64,000 nucleotides of DNA, from the NCBI RefSeq assembly GCF_023544445.1, contig NZ_JALPVJ010000010.1:124001-188000 (forward strand), in the 5' to 3' direction. The notes under the pieces were generated by a model. That model made no database searches and had not been told where the DNA came from. It saw only the letters and a program-made list of their open reading frames with translations. The translations under genes and the position numbers were made by a program. Each line of letters starts with the position of its first letter. The first letter of the stretch is position 1. The DNA is from Actinoplanes sp. M2I2 (lineage in GTDB: Bacteria > Actinomycetota > Actinomycetes > Mycobacteriales > Micromonosporaceae). Positions 55,953 to 63,808 of the stretch are shown piece after piece.

Positions 55953-56843
55953 GTGACCAGCCAGTCCGACGAGCCCGAGGCGTCCGCGCCCGTGGCCGCG
56001 AAGTCCGCTGAGCAGTCTGAAGGCGGCGGGCTCTCCGGGCGTGAGCTCTGGGATTCCGTCGGCATCGAGCCGGTCGAGATCGCGCTGCCCGGCGGCGTGG
56101 CCCTCACCCTGCGGGCCTACCGCAAGGCGTCGACGCTGACCCCCACCGAGATCCACGTGGACGAGGACGACCCGTTCGAGGCCCGCCGGCGCGCGACGAC
56201 CCGTGACGACGAGGACGACGAGGAAGAAGTCATCGTCGACGAGGAGTACAAGGCGCTGCTGGCCCAGGGCGAGGCCGACGGTAAGGACGGCCCCGTCGAC
56301 GAGCCCGATCCGGCCGACTTCGAGGACGATGCGGACGAGACCTCTGCCGAAGCGGACGAGGAGGTCCCCGCCTTTCTCAGCCACAAGGGCCGGTTGATCG
56401 CCTTCAAGACGCCCGAGTCGCTGGTCTCCTTCATTCGTTCGGGTGCTCCGCACGACCTGGCCCAGCTCGACACCTGGAGCACCCTCGCCGAGCAGGTACA
56501 GTCGACCGACGTCGACCCCCTGCCGGAGGACCGCTACGAGCTCGACCTCGTGGTGGAAAACCTGCGTGGCGGTCACGACACGTGGGACCTGCCGCTCCTC
56601 ATCGCCGCCGGCGAGGTGGCGCGTGACCTGGGTCACGCGCTCCGGCTCAAGCCGGTGATCCTGGCACTGTCGCCCGGTTCGCCGCTCGACGACCTCGACG
56701 AGTCGCTCCGGTCCGCGGAGAACGGCGGGATGAGTGGTTTCTTCGGTCGTCGCCGACTGAAGAAAATCGGGGCACAACAGGCAAGTCTCGGCTGGCGCTC
56801 GGTAATCGGCAAGATCTCTGCAGCTGTGGACTGGCGCGACTGA
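55953..56843 (+). CDS. Acidic hypothetical protein
   Basis: A 296-residue soluble protein with a very acidic middle (EEEVIVDEEYKALLAQGEADG and a long Asp/Glu stretch around residues 85-140). A predicted globular part follows, with AFLSHKGRLIAFKTPESLVSFIRSG and ENLRGGHDTWDLPLLIAAGEVARDLGHALRL. The end is a basic GFFGRRRLKKIG and WRSVIGKISAAVDWRD. I do not recognise a family. The GTG at 55953 follows CGGAGGTCACC. It lies 65 bp upstream of the large transposase-derived gene on the same strand, and the two may be co-expressed. Confidence 0.75.
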   Translation: MTSQSDEPEASAPVAAKSAEQSEGGGLSGRELWDSVGIEPVEIALPGGVALTLRAYRKASTLTPTEIHVDEDDPFEARRRATTRDDEDDEEEVIVDEEYKALLAQGEADGKDGPVDEPDPADFEDDADETSAEADEEVPAFLSHKGRLIAFKTPESLVSFIRSGAPHDLAQLDTWSTLAEQVQSTDVDPLPEDRYELDLVVENLRGGHDTWDLPLLIAAGEVARDLGHALRLKPVILALSPGSPLDDLDESLRSAENGGMSGFFGRRRLKKIGAQQASLGWRSVIGKISAAVDWRD

Positions 56844-56908
56844 CCCCTCACCAGGGACCATCAACCCTTGGCCAAATAACAGCTGTCTCCGGGGAGGAGG
56901 ACGACGCC

Positions 56909-59152
56909 GTGGCGCTCGTGCGCGTGTACTGCGGTCTGGCGTCGGCGGATGAATCGGTGCGTGGGGCCTCGGCCGCACAACTGACCATCGCCGTGGTGGA
57001 CGACGCAGGACGACTGCTCGGCGTCCACGAGATCAGCGACGACCCCGGCGGCTACGCCGAGCTCGGTGCGCTGCTCGTGGAACGGACGAGTGGATTCACC
57101 GACGCCGCGGTCGCCGCCGACAGCGACGACCACCTGGTCACGTCCCTGCTCACCGCGGCCGGCCGGCCGCTGGCCGTGGCCGACGACGACACCGCCGACG
57201 ACTTCGCCGAGCGGTTCGCCGACGACGACTCCGTCGAGGAGATGCAGGCCCCGCCGGCTGCCCGCCGGGCCGTCGGCCTGGCCCGGGCGTTGCAGGCCGG
57301 CGCCCTGGTCGCCGGCAACCTGCCGGTGCCGCGCGACCTGGTCAGCTACAAGCCCGTGCTGGCCGCGCACGTCGCCCTGCTCAGCGGGCGGCACGCCGCC
57401 GCCACCGCGTTGCGCGAGGTGCTGCGCGAGCTCTACCCGGCCGCGCTGCGCGCCTATCCCGACCCGTCCCACCCGCTCGCCCTGGCCGTGCTCGACGCGC
57501 TGCCCGAGCCCGGCCGGCTCTCGGCCCACGGCGAACCGCAGCAGATCGCCGAGCAGGTCGCGGTCGAGCTCACCCGGGCCGGCGACGGCACCGAGGACGA
57601 GATCATCTCGGCGGTCACCGCCCTGCAGGTCGCGATCAGCGAGTCGCCCCGCCGCGGCGGGGTCAACAAGTCGCTGGCCCCGGCGGCCGGCGAGACGGTG
57701 CGTCAGGCGGTCGCCTCGGTGCGCGCCGGTGACGCCGCCTGCGCGGCCCTGATCGGCACGATCGCCGCCCGCAGCGCCCTGGCCGACGCCGGTCGCCGCA
57801 CGCGGCGCGCCGAGGCCGCCCCGCTGTCCCCCGCGTCCGGTGACACCGGCCGGTTCGGGCGCCGCAACCGTCCCGAGCCCGCCACGACGGGCACCGGCCC
57901 GGTCATCCCGCAGCCGCTCACCAAGCCGCCCGTCGCGCCCGCGCCGGTCATGCCGCCGCCCCTGGCGCCCCGGCCGGTCACGCCGCCGCCCGCGGCCCCG
58001 GCGGCCTCCCTGTTCCCCAACCGGGCCACCGCGCCGGGCAACCGGCCCGTCTCGGTGCCGCCGCCCCCGCCGGGCATGACCCCGATCACGCCGGGCTCAC
58101 GGCCGGCCTCGCGCACCTCGGAGCCGCCGACCGGCACGGTGTTCCCGGCGGCCTCGGTGTCGCCGGCCGCGGCCTCGCCGTCCTCCGGGGCGCCCAACGG
58201 CACCAGCCCGGCCGACACCGGCCAGCCGTTCCGGGCCACGATCACCAACGCGGCGATCAACAGCGTCCGGGCCGAGCGTCAGCGCACGGTCATCCCGCCG
58301 CGCCCGTCCACCCGTTCCTCGGCGCCGACGCCCGACGCCGCCGACTTCTCGCTGCCGATGCCCTCGCAGCGCCCCGCACAGGAGACCCCCGAGCCCGGCT
58401 CGCGGGCCAACTGGCCCCTGATCAACAGCGGCAACGACGAGGCGGCCACCACGCCGGCCGCCTCGGCGAGCAGCCCGCCGTCCGACGGCCGGGTGCGCCC
58501 GCCCTGGCAGGACATGCCCAAGGAGCCGCCGGCGCTGCGCCTGGTCGACGGCCAGCTCGACACGACGGTCACCGACCTGTCCGCGATCGCCGAGCCTCCG
58601 CCGCTGCGCCTGGTCGAGGGTCGCAACGGCACCCGCCGGTCCCCCTCCACGACCAACACCAAGCTCACGGCGCTCGACCGCAGCACCACGCCGCCGGTCG
58701 CGGCCGACAGCAGCGACGGCGATCTGCTGATCTTCGCGGCGGCCCGCTCGGCCTGGTTCACCGGCCACACCGAGGCCGCGAGCGACAAGCTCGACTGGAC
58801 CAACCCCAACGACACGGGCTGGCGGGCCGCCGAAAAGGCCTCGACGCCCGAGGTGGCCGCCGAGACAGCGGCCGGCCTGCCCAAGCGGGTGCCCCAGGCC
58901 AACCTGGTGCCCGGCTCCCCGCTCCGCGACGAGCGCCCGCTGCGCATCGTCCGCGACGCGGCGAGCATCGCCGCCCACACCACCGGCTACTTCCGGGGCT
59001 GGCGGCGCGGACAGGAGATCGGCGGCTTCGCCATGGGCGGCCGCCCGGGCCGCGAGGCGGCCGGCGGCTGGGACTTCACCCGCGACCGCGAGGGCGCCGA
59101 CGACTTCCGCAACAACGGCGCCAGCAACAACGCGGGCTACGGCTCCCGCTAG
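56909..59152 (+). CDS. Large protein with a degenerate IS110-transposase-like N-terminal domain
   Basis: A 747-residue protein. Residues 1-260 resemble the DEDD domain and connecting helices of IS110 transposases: LTIAVVDDAGRLLGVHEISDDPGGYAEL, LTAAGRPLAVAD, LVSYKPVLAAHVALLSGRHAAATALREVLRELYPAALRAYPD and LALAVLDALPEPG. The acidic catalytic positions appear lost (GLASA where GIDVGK is usual), and the C-terminal Transposase_20 domain is absent. From about 290 to 590 it is Pro/Ser/Ala-rich and disordered. The C-terminus (LLIFAAARSAWFTGH, GYFRGWRRGQEIGGFAMGG) may be a separate small domain. Segments in that run are quoted in pieces. RBS GGAGGAGGACG precedes the GTG. Function unknown; I infer domestication. 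Confidence 0.7.
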   Translation: MALVRVYCGLASADESVRGASAAQLTIAVVDDAGRLLGVHEISDDPGGYAELGALLVERTSGFTDAAVAADSDDHLVTSLLTAAGRPLAVADDDTADDFAERFADDDSVEEMQAPPAARRAVGLARALQAGALVAGNLPVPRDLVSYKPVLAAHVALLSGRHAAATALREVLRELYPAALRAYPDPSHPLALAVLDALPEPGRLSAHGEPQQIAEQVAVELTRAGDGTEDEIISAVTALQVAISESPRRGGVNKSLAPAAGETVRQAVASVRAGDAACAALIGTIAARSALADAGRRTRRAEAAPLSPASGDTGRFGRRNRPEPATTGTGPVIPQPLTKPPVAPAPVMPPPLAPRPVTPPPAAPAASLFPNRATAPGNRPVSVPPPPPGMTPITPGSRPASRTSEPPTGTVFPAASVSPAAASPSSGAPNGTSPADTGQPFRATITNAAINSVRAERQRTVIPPRPSTRSSAPTPDAADFSLPMPSQRPAQETPEPGSRANWPLINSGNDEAATTPAASASSPPSDGRVRPPWQDMPKEPPALRLVDGQLDTTVTDLSAIAEPPPLRLVEGRNGTRRSPSTTNTKLTALDRSTTPPVAADSSDGDLLIFAAARSAWFTGHTEAASDKLDWTNPNDTGWRAAEKASTPEVAAETAAGLPKRVPQANLVPGSPLRDERPLRIVRDAASIAAHTTGYFRGWRRGQEIGGFAMGGRPGREAAGGWDFTRDREGADDFRNNGASNNAGYGSR

Positions 59153-59167
59153 ATCTGATCGCCTTCG

Positions 59168-59205
59168 GCCCGGGTCGCTCCGTCACAGGACGGAGCAACC
59201 CGGGC
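59168..59205 (+). terminator. Long hairpin terminator after the 56909-59152 gene
   Basis: The 17-bp arms 59168-59184 and 59189-59205 pair with a single C-A mismatch around acag (right arm gacggagcaacccgggc). It starts 16 bp past the stop. This is the longest stem seen in the window. Confidence 0.85.
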
Positions 59206-59228
59206 CGTTGGCGTATGTTCAGCCCACC

Positions 59229-59564
59229 ATGAACGCTGAAGGCTCCGACCCGTTCGTCGCGATCCCCTTGGACAAGGCCGTCGAAACTGCCCGGCTCCTG
59301 GAGAGCATCGTCATCTCGCTGGACCGCATCGGCGCCCGCGAGGCCGACGCCGACGCCGACGCCGCCACGCTCGACCAGTTCGTCACCGACTGGCTCGTCG
59401 GACCGCGTCTCGCCCGGGCCCGTTCCGTGCTGTGGGAGGCCATCACCGAGGTGATCGGCGAGGAGAAGACCGAGGCGATCGCCGAATCGGCGCCCCGTTT
59501 CCCCGACCCTGTCCCGGACGAGGTGCGCACGCTGCGCGAGGAACTGCGAGCTCGAACTCAGTGA
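59229..59564 (+). CDS. Small hypothetical helical protein
   Basis: A 111-residue predicted helical protein: IPLDKAVETARLLESIVISLDRIGAREADADADAA (in part), FVTDWLVGPRLARARSVLWEAI and VPDEVRTLREELRART. It has an Ala/Asp-alternating stretch in the middle. No family is recognised. The ATG at 59229 follows TATGTT by 9 nt. It stands alone after a strong terminator and before a broken hydrolase gene. Confidence 0.65.
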   Translation: MNAEGSDPFVAIPLDKAVETARLLESIVISLDRIGAREADADADAATLDQFVTDWLVGPRLARARSVLWEAITEVIGEEKTEAIAESAPRFPDPVPDEVRTLREELRARTQ

Positions 59565-59667
59565 CGATCCGAGGTCCGCGCGGGTCGTCTCCGAAAGCGC
59601 GTGCTGCTGGTGGTCCTGAGCTCCATGTCGCCCGCCGGCCCCCGGCCGTGGATCTGGGATCAGGACG

Positions 59668-60578
59668 GTGAACAGGGCCACCTTGGATGACGTCGCTGAG
59701 GAGGGAGCCGTCGTCCGGCTCAACGGGGTCGACCTGTTCGTCCGCCGCTTCGGGCATCGCGATCTGCCCGTGCTGATGGTGATCCACGGCGGTCCGACCT
59801 GGGATCACAGCTATCTGTTGCCAACTGTCGCTGACCTGGTCGACACGGCCCAGGTCGTCCTGTTCGACCTGCGTGGTTGCGGGCGCAGCCACCGGACGCC
59901 CCCGATCGGGGACCTTGCGGAGAGCCGGCTGCAACCTCCCTTGCTCGCCGACGACGTCGCCGCGCTCTCCAGGGTTTGTCCGCCGGGCCCGTCGATGTGC
60001 TCGGATTCTCCTTCGGGGGCCGGATCGCCATGCGTCTCGTGGAGCAACATCCCGATGTCGTCAACCGGCTGATCCTGGCTTCGACCACGGCGTATGCCGA
60101 CTTCGACGGCGAGCTCAGACAATCCGCCGAGTACCGGCAGCGCCGCCTCAGGTGTACCGACATCAGCTTCGACGACCCGGTGCTGACCGGGCCGTCAGCG
60201 CCGGACGGCGCCTTGAGCAGGGCGATGGCCAACGCTGACGCGCCCCTGCAGGTGTGGAGCCTCGACCGCCTCGACGCCTGGCGGCAGATCCTCGATCAAG
60301 TCCGCTTCACCAGTGACTACAACCGGCCTTACGCCAGTGGAGAGTTGCTGCCAGGCGGACCCGAGAACGCCCCCGGCGTGCTGTCGGACTGGGGCGGGCC
60401 GGTACTGATCCTGCACGGCGCGAAAGAGATGAGCTTCCCGATCGGGACAGCCCGGCGTCTGCACGCCGCATTGCCGGCCAGCACGCTGGCCGAGATACCC
60501 GACGCGGCCCGCATGGCGCACTTCGACAATCCGACCCGCTGGCTGGCCGCGATCCGCGAGTTCTTGGCGTCGTCCTAG
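59668..60578 (+). pseudogene. Alpha/beta hydrolase (S33 / prolyl aminopeptidase-like) with frameshift
   Basis: Two frames together make one hydrolase. The first (from GTG 59668) gives LMVIHGGPTWDHSYLLP (oxyanion HGGP) and LFDLRGCGRSHRTPP, then turns to nonsense after DDVAALSR. The second frame picks up exactly there with LSAGPVDVLGFSFGGRIAMRL (nucleophile GFSFGG) and continues to FDNPTRWLAAIREFL. Adding one base near 59971-59974 (ccagggttt) joins them into about 303 residues. It is therefore a single-base deletion: a genuine pseudogene, or a sequencing error. The acid residue near HGAKEMSFPI is atypical. Confidence 0.85.
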
Positions 60579-60697
60579 GTGTTCTGCCACGACGGGCGGG
60601 GACTTCGAACTCAAGGACGCGGCGAGCTGTCCCCCGGACGCGCCTGCCTCGATCCTTCAGCCGCTCATGCCGCTGGGGAAGGCGGTCAGGGCTGATG

Positions 60698-61006
60698 TCA
60701 CCGGCGACTGGTGGGACGTAGGAGCACGGCGTACAGATCACGGGATCCTGGCTCGTGGACGTTTCCGTCGGCATCGCGTCCGAGGGGAACCGACTCGCCG
60801 GCAGTGGGGAGATACCAGACCTCTTCCACATCGGCCAGCGGTGAACAGTCGTCCTCTCCTGCTTCGTCAGGCCCGACGACGACGACGGCTTCGCCGGGCA
60901 GGTCGGCCAGAATGGTGCGCAGCTCCGCAACGGTGATCGTCCCGAGGGTGAACATCGGATCCACCCGAGCGTTCTGATCCCGTACGTAAGTGTTGTCCTC
61001 GGGCAT
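60698..61006 (-). CDS. Small hypothetical protein
   Basis: A 102-residue soluble acidic protein: FTLGTITVAELRTILADLPG, AVVVVGPDEAGEDDCSPLAD and VEEVWYLPTAGES. The pattern of a short beta strand followed by VGPDE suggests a compact alpha/beta fold, but no family is recognised. It is supported by a good ribosome-binding site (GGAGGCAGG before ATG 61006) and biased codon use. It may be one of the DUF-type immunity or regulatory proteins common in actinomycetes; this is not shown. Confidence 0.55.
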   Translation of the reverse strand: MPEDNTYVRDQNARVDPMFTLGTITVAELRTILADLPGEAVVVVGPDEAGEDDCSPLADVEEVWYLPTAGESVPLGRDADGNVHEPGSRDLYAVLLRPTSRR

Positions 61007-61412
61007 CCTGCCTCCGCTCGCCGTGACGTCACCATGATGTGCCGCTGTGTGACGATAGATGCCCAGGCTGTACGGGATTTCCGTGGCTGCGCTGTCAGGC
61101 GTGTCATGCCTCCCGAACCGTCATCCGGCCGTCACCCGGCCATCGCCCGGCCATCGCCCGGCCTGAGCAGTGCGCGGGACTCGGCGACGTCCGGCGGCTG
61201 AATCGGCGTGCTGCAGGGGTGGGCTGCGGAGTGGGAGCCGGGATCAGCTGACGTCCGGCGGCCGGATTTGCGGGGCAGATTCGGGCAGCGCCTATCACCG
61301 GATGGCGGCGGGGCGAGCGCTTTCCCAGCTACCCGGCGTCAGGGTCGACCGGGTGGGCGACGGGGTCGTCGTTACGCGTCAGGTCGGTGGTGGGTGGGTC
61401 GAACATGCAGGA
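61007..61412. other. Intergenic region with short repeats
   Basis: About 400 bp without a supportable gene between divergent genes. It contains four 11-bp tandem units (61121-61164, consensus tcgcccggcca) and two copies of gacgtccggcggc at 61186-61198 and 61250-61262. The glycosyltransferase frame is open through part of it but reads as low-complexity Gly/Arg, so I place its start at 61413. Confidence 0.6.
61121..61164. repeat. Four 11-bp tandem repeats
   Basis: The units tcatccggccg, tcacccggcca, tcgcccggcca and tcgcccggcct run head to tail. They lie about 115 bp upstream of the 60698-61006 gene's start and have no coding value. Confidence 0.85.
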
Positions 61413-62399
61413 GTGAGCATTCCGTTTCTGGCCGCCAGTCTGATCGTGCGCGACGAGGCGGTCGACCTGCCGGCCTGTCTGGCGTCGCTCGAGGGTGTGG
61501 TCGACGAGGTGCACGTCCATGACACCGGGTCGGTCGACGGAACCCCCGAGATCGCCGCAGAGCTCGGCGCGACCGTGACCGTCGGCCGGTGGACCGAGGA
61601 CTTCGCCGCGGCCCGCAACGCCGCTCTGGACGGGTGGAGCGCTCTCTGGGTGCTGAGCGTGGACGCCGACCAGCGCTACCGGGGAGATCCGCGGGCCCTG
61701 CGGGCGATGCTGGCGGAGTGCCCGGCCGACGTCGTGGAAGTCGACGTCGACAACGAGCACGACGAACTGCCGTACACGAACTCGGCCACGCACCTGTTCC
61801 GGGCGGGCGCCGTTTGCTGGCAGGGGCGGGTGCACGAGCGGCTCGTCGGGGTGGACGGGCGTCCTCCGCACACGGTCGCGGCACCCCGGGAGGCCGTCGT
61901 GCTGCGGCACGGCGGCTACGCCCGTCCCGAGGTCCGCGCGGCCAAGGCCCTGCGGAACGCCGAGCTGGCCCGCCGGGCGCTGGCCGAGCTCACGCCCGAG
62001 GACCGTCCGCTCATCGCCCGGACGATGCTGGACCTGGGCCGCAGCCTCATCGGTGCCGGGCGCCGGCAGGAGGCGGCCGAGACCCTGGAGACGCTGCGGG
62101 AGCTCTTCCCGGGAACGCCGGAGTGGCTGCAGGGCACCGACTTCCTGGCCCGGCTGGTGCTGGCGGCCGGCCTGGACGAGGTCTGCCTGGTGCTGGTCGA
62201 GGATTTGCGCCGGGCCGGTGCCGGCCGGACCTACTGCGACTGGCTGGCCGCCCAGGCCGTCGTCCAGCTGGGCGACGTCGCCACCGCCGAGCGCCTGCTG
62301 GCCGGGGTGTCCGAGGTCGTCGACACCGGCGGGCGCCGCCCGCACCCGAGCGTCCTCCGCGAGATGCGCGGCCTGGTCAGCGCCCTGGCCCACGCCTGA
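61413..62399 (+). CDS. Glycosyltransferase family 2 protein
   Basis: A 328-residue GT-A fold glycosyltransferase of the SunS/tetratricopeptide-linked GT2 type. It begins FLAASLIVRDEAVDLPACLASL and has VDEVHVHDTGSVDGTPEI (donor Asp), FAAARNAALDGWSALWVLSVDADQR (the DxD-like VDAD motif), and WQGRVHERLVG. A helical C-terminus with repeat-like pairs such as AARTMLDLGRSLIGAGRRQEAAETL follows. It lacks membrane segments. The acceptor is unknown. The GTG at 61413 follows CAGGA and matches the usual start just before SLIVRDE. Confidence 0.88.
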   Translation: MSIPFLAASLIVRDEAVDLPACLASLEGVVDEVHVHDTGSVDGTPEIAAELGATVTVGRWTEDFAAARNAALDGWSALWVLSVDADQRYRGDPRALRAMLAECPADVVEVDVDNEHDELPYTNSATHLFRAGAVCWQGRVHERLVGVDGRPPHTVAAPREAVVLRHGGYARPEVRAAKALRNAELARRALAELTPEDRPLIARTMLDLGRSLIGAGRRQEAAETLETLRELFPGTPEWLQGTDFLARLVLAAGLDEVCLVLVEDLRRAGAGRTYCDWLAAQAVVQLGDVATAERLLAGVSEVVDTGGRRPHPSVLREMRGLVSALAHA

Positions 62400-62466
62400 G
62401 CGGCCCGGTCAGCGCGCTGACCCGCGCCTGAGCGGACGGGAGCGCACCTGGGAGGTGCTCACCGGT

Positions 62467-62592
62467 CAGGTGCGCACGTCGCCCCTGCTCGAGGCGCCGC
62501 GATCCTGCCAGGTGCGCACGTCGCCCCTGCTCGAGGCGCCGCGATCCTGCCAGGTGCGCACGTCGCCTCAGCTCGAGGCGCCGCGATCCTGC
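62467..62592. repeat. Three 42-bp tandem repeats at the 3' end of the fusion gene
   Basis: The 42-bp units at 62467-62508, 62509-62550 and 62551-62592 start caggtgcgcacgtcg; the first two are identical and the third has a few changes. On the minus strand the third unit encodes the last residues (WQDRGASS) and the stop of the 62568-63215 gene; the other two copies lie downstream without that stop. Confidence 0.93.
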
Positions 62593-63215
62593 CAGGTGCA
62601 GAGGCACACCCGGTTGCCTTCGGGGTCGGCCAGCACCCAGAAGGCCGGCGCCTCGGCGTCGCTGACCAGCGTGCCGCCGGCGGCGACGGCCGCGTCGATG
62701 CGGGGCTGGACCTGGGCCGGGTCGATCCAGATGTCCGGGTGCCAGCGCTGCCGGGGCTCCTCGGAGCCGGAACGCTGGAACCAGATTGCCGGCAGCTGAC
62801 CGGCCGGGTCCTGGAGATCGCCGTCGTCCGGCCGCATCGCGTAGACGGCCGCCCAGAACGGCAGGACCGTCTCGTGGGCCGGGCTGTCCAGCGCCCACTC
62901 GACGCGGGACACGTCGAGCACCGACAACCGCAGGCCCAGCGCGGACGCCACCGACGAGACGGCTCGGGCCAGGCGGACGTCGCGGGACGTCACGCCGCCG
63001 GTGTCGTGGCTGGTGAGGCGCAGGTCGACGGCGGAGTAGCGCAGGGTGACGTCGGGGTGGTGGTTCATCTGCTCGGCCACCTCACCGACGGCGTTGACCA
63101 GCGCCAGACCCGTACCGAAGTCTTTGGTCTCGATCCTCGTGTGCAGGCCGCCGGGCAGGTAGACCCAGCCGTCCAGCTTCTCCGCCGCGATCTGCTTTCC
63201 ATCGAGCTTCGTCAT
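62568..63215 (-). CDS. Pterin-4a-carbinolamine dehydratase / VOC domain fusion
   Basis: A 215-residue two-domain protein. Residues 1-95 form a pterin dehydratase (DCoH/PCD) domain: FGTGLALVNAVGEVAEQMNHHPDVTLRYSAVDLRL (HHP active-site pair) and SHDTGGVTSRDVRLARA. Residues 115-215 form a glyoxalase/VOC-type domain: IWFQRSGSEEPRQRWHPDIWID and APAFWVLADPEGNRVCLCTW. PCD recycles tetrahydropterin after aromatic hydroxylation or participates in molybdopterin metabolism; the VOC partner is unknown. Fusions of this kind occur in actinobacteria. Its stop codon lies inside the 42-bp repeat array. Confidence 0.88.
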   Translation of the reverse strand: MTKLDGKQIAAEKLDGWVYLPGGLHTRIETKDFGTGLALVNAVGEVAEQMNHHPDVTLRYSAVDLRLTSHDTGGVTSRDVRLARAVSSVASALGLRLSVLDVSRVEWALDSPAHETVLPFWAAVYAMRPDDGDLQDPAGQLPAIWFQRSGSEEPRQRWHPDIWIDPAQVQPRIDAAVAAGGTLVSDAEAPAFWVLADPEGNRVCLCTWQDRGASS

Positions 63216-63240
63216 GAGCCCATCCTCCCTCCGCGGGCGG

Positions 63241-63711
63241 TCAGCGGGAGGGACGGATCCGGTTGTTGCGGATGTGCTCGTAGACGATCGAGGTGCGCAC
63301 GTCGGCCACCTCGGGCCGCTGAGTGAGCCGGTCGATCACGAACTCGTAGAGGCTGTCGTTGTCGGGGACGGCCACGTGCACGATGAAGTCGTCGGTGCCG
63401 GTCGTGACGTACAGCCCGAGCGTGTCGGGCAGGGTGCTGACCCACTCACGGAACGCTTCGATGTTGCGCCGCGACGGCGGCCGGATCCGGATGGCGATGA
63501 GGGCCTGCACCGGTCGCCCGATGGCCTTGAGATCGAGGTCGAGCAGGGCCCCGCGGATCACGCCGCGCTTGCGGAGGGCCCGGGTGCGGTCGAGCGCGGT
63601 GGTGGGCGAGACGCCGACTGCCGCGGCGACCTCCCGGTTGGTCTTCCGTGCATCCGACTGCAGTTCCCGCAGGATCGCCGTATCTAGTTCGTCCAGGTCC
63701 ACCGTTTCCAT
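63241..63711 (-). CDS. Lrp/AsnC family transcriptional regulator
   Basis: A 156-residue regulator. The N-terminal winged helix-turn-helix starts LDELDTAILRELQSDARKTNREVAAAVGVS and continues TTALDRTRALRKRGVIRG. The C-terminal RAM ligand-binding domain has LIAIRIRPPSRRNIEAFREWV, GLYVTTGTDDFIVHVAV and RTSIVYEHIRNN. It is divergent from the DUF2000 gene, with a 97-bp gap that includes gagttgttgcggctcaac as a possible operator, so it probably controls that gene and perhaps itself. Confidence 0.95.
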   Translation of the reverse strand: METVDLDELDTAILRELQSDARKTNREVAAAVGVSPTTALDRTRALRKRGVIRGALLDLDLKAIGRPVQALIAIRIRPPSRRNIEAFREWVSTLPDTLGLYVTTGTDDFIVHVAVPDNDSLYEFVIDRLTQRPEVADVRTSIVYEHIRNNRIRPSR

Positions 63712-63808
63712 CCTTCTGCCGAGACTAGTACGGAGTTGTTGCGGCTCAACCTAACACCTGCCTAGCATTCCGGTCGCAGGCTGCACAGACGCACGGAGAG
63801 AGCAGACA

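Noticed and set aside
59960-59985. Programmed frameshift in the hydrolase
   Set aside because: There is no slippery heptamer or downstream structure that I can see, and alpha/beta hydrolases are not known to use frameshifting; a deletion or sequencing error is simpler.
60579-60936. Small plus-strand frame at 60667-60936
   Set aside because: It has no ribosome-binding site, low-complexity composition, and is antisense to the better-supported 60698-61006 gene.
62467-62592. CRISPR array or coding repeat protein
   Set aside because: There are three 42-bp units with no spacers, and the downstream copies lie after the stop codon.
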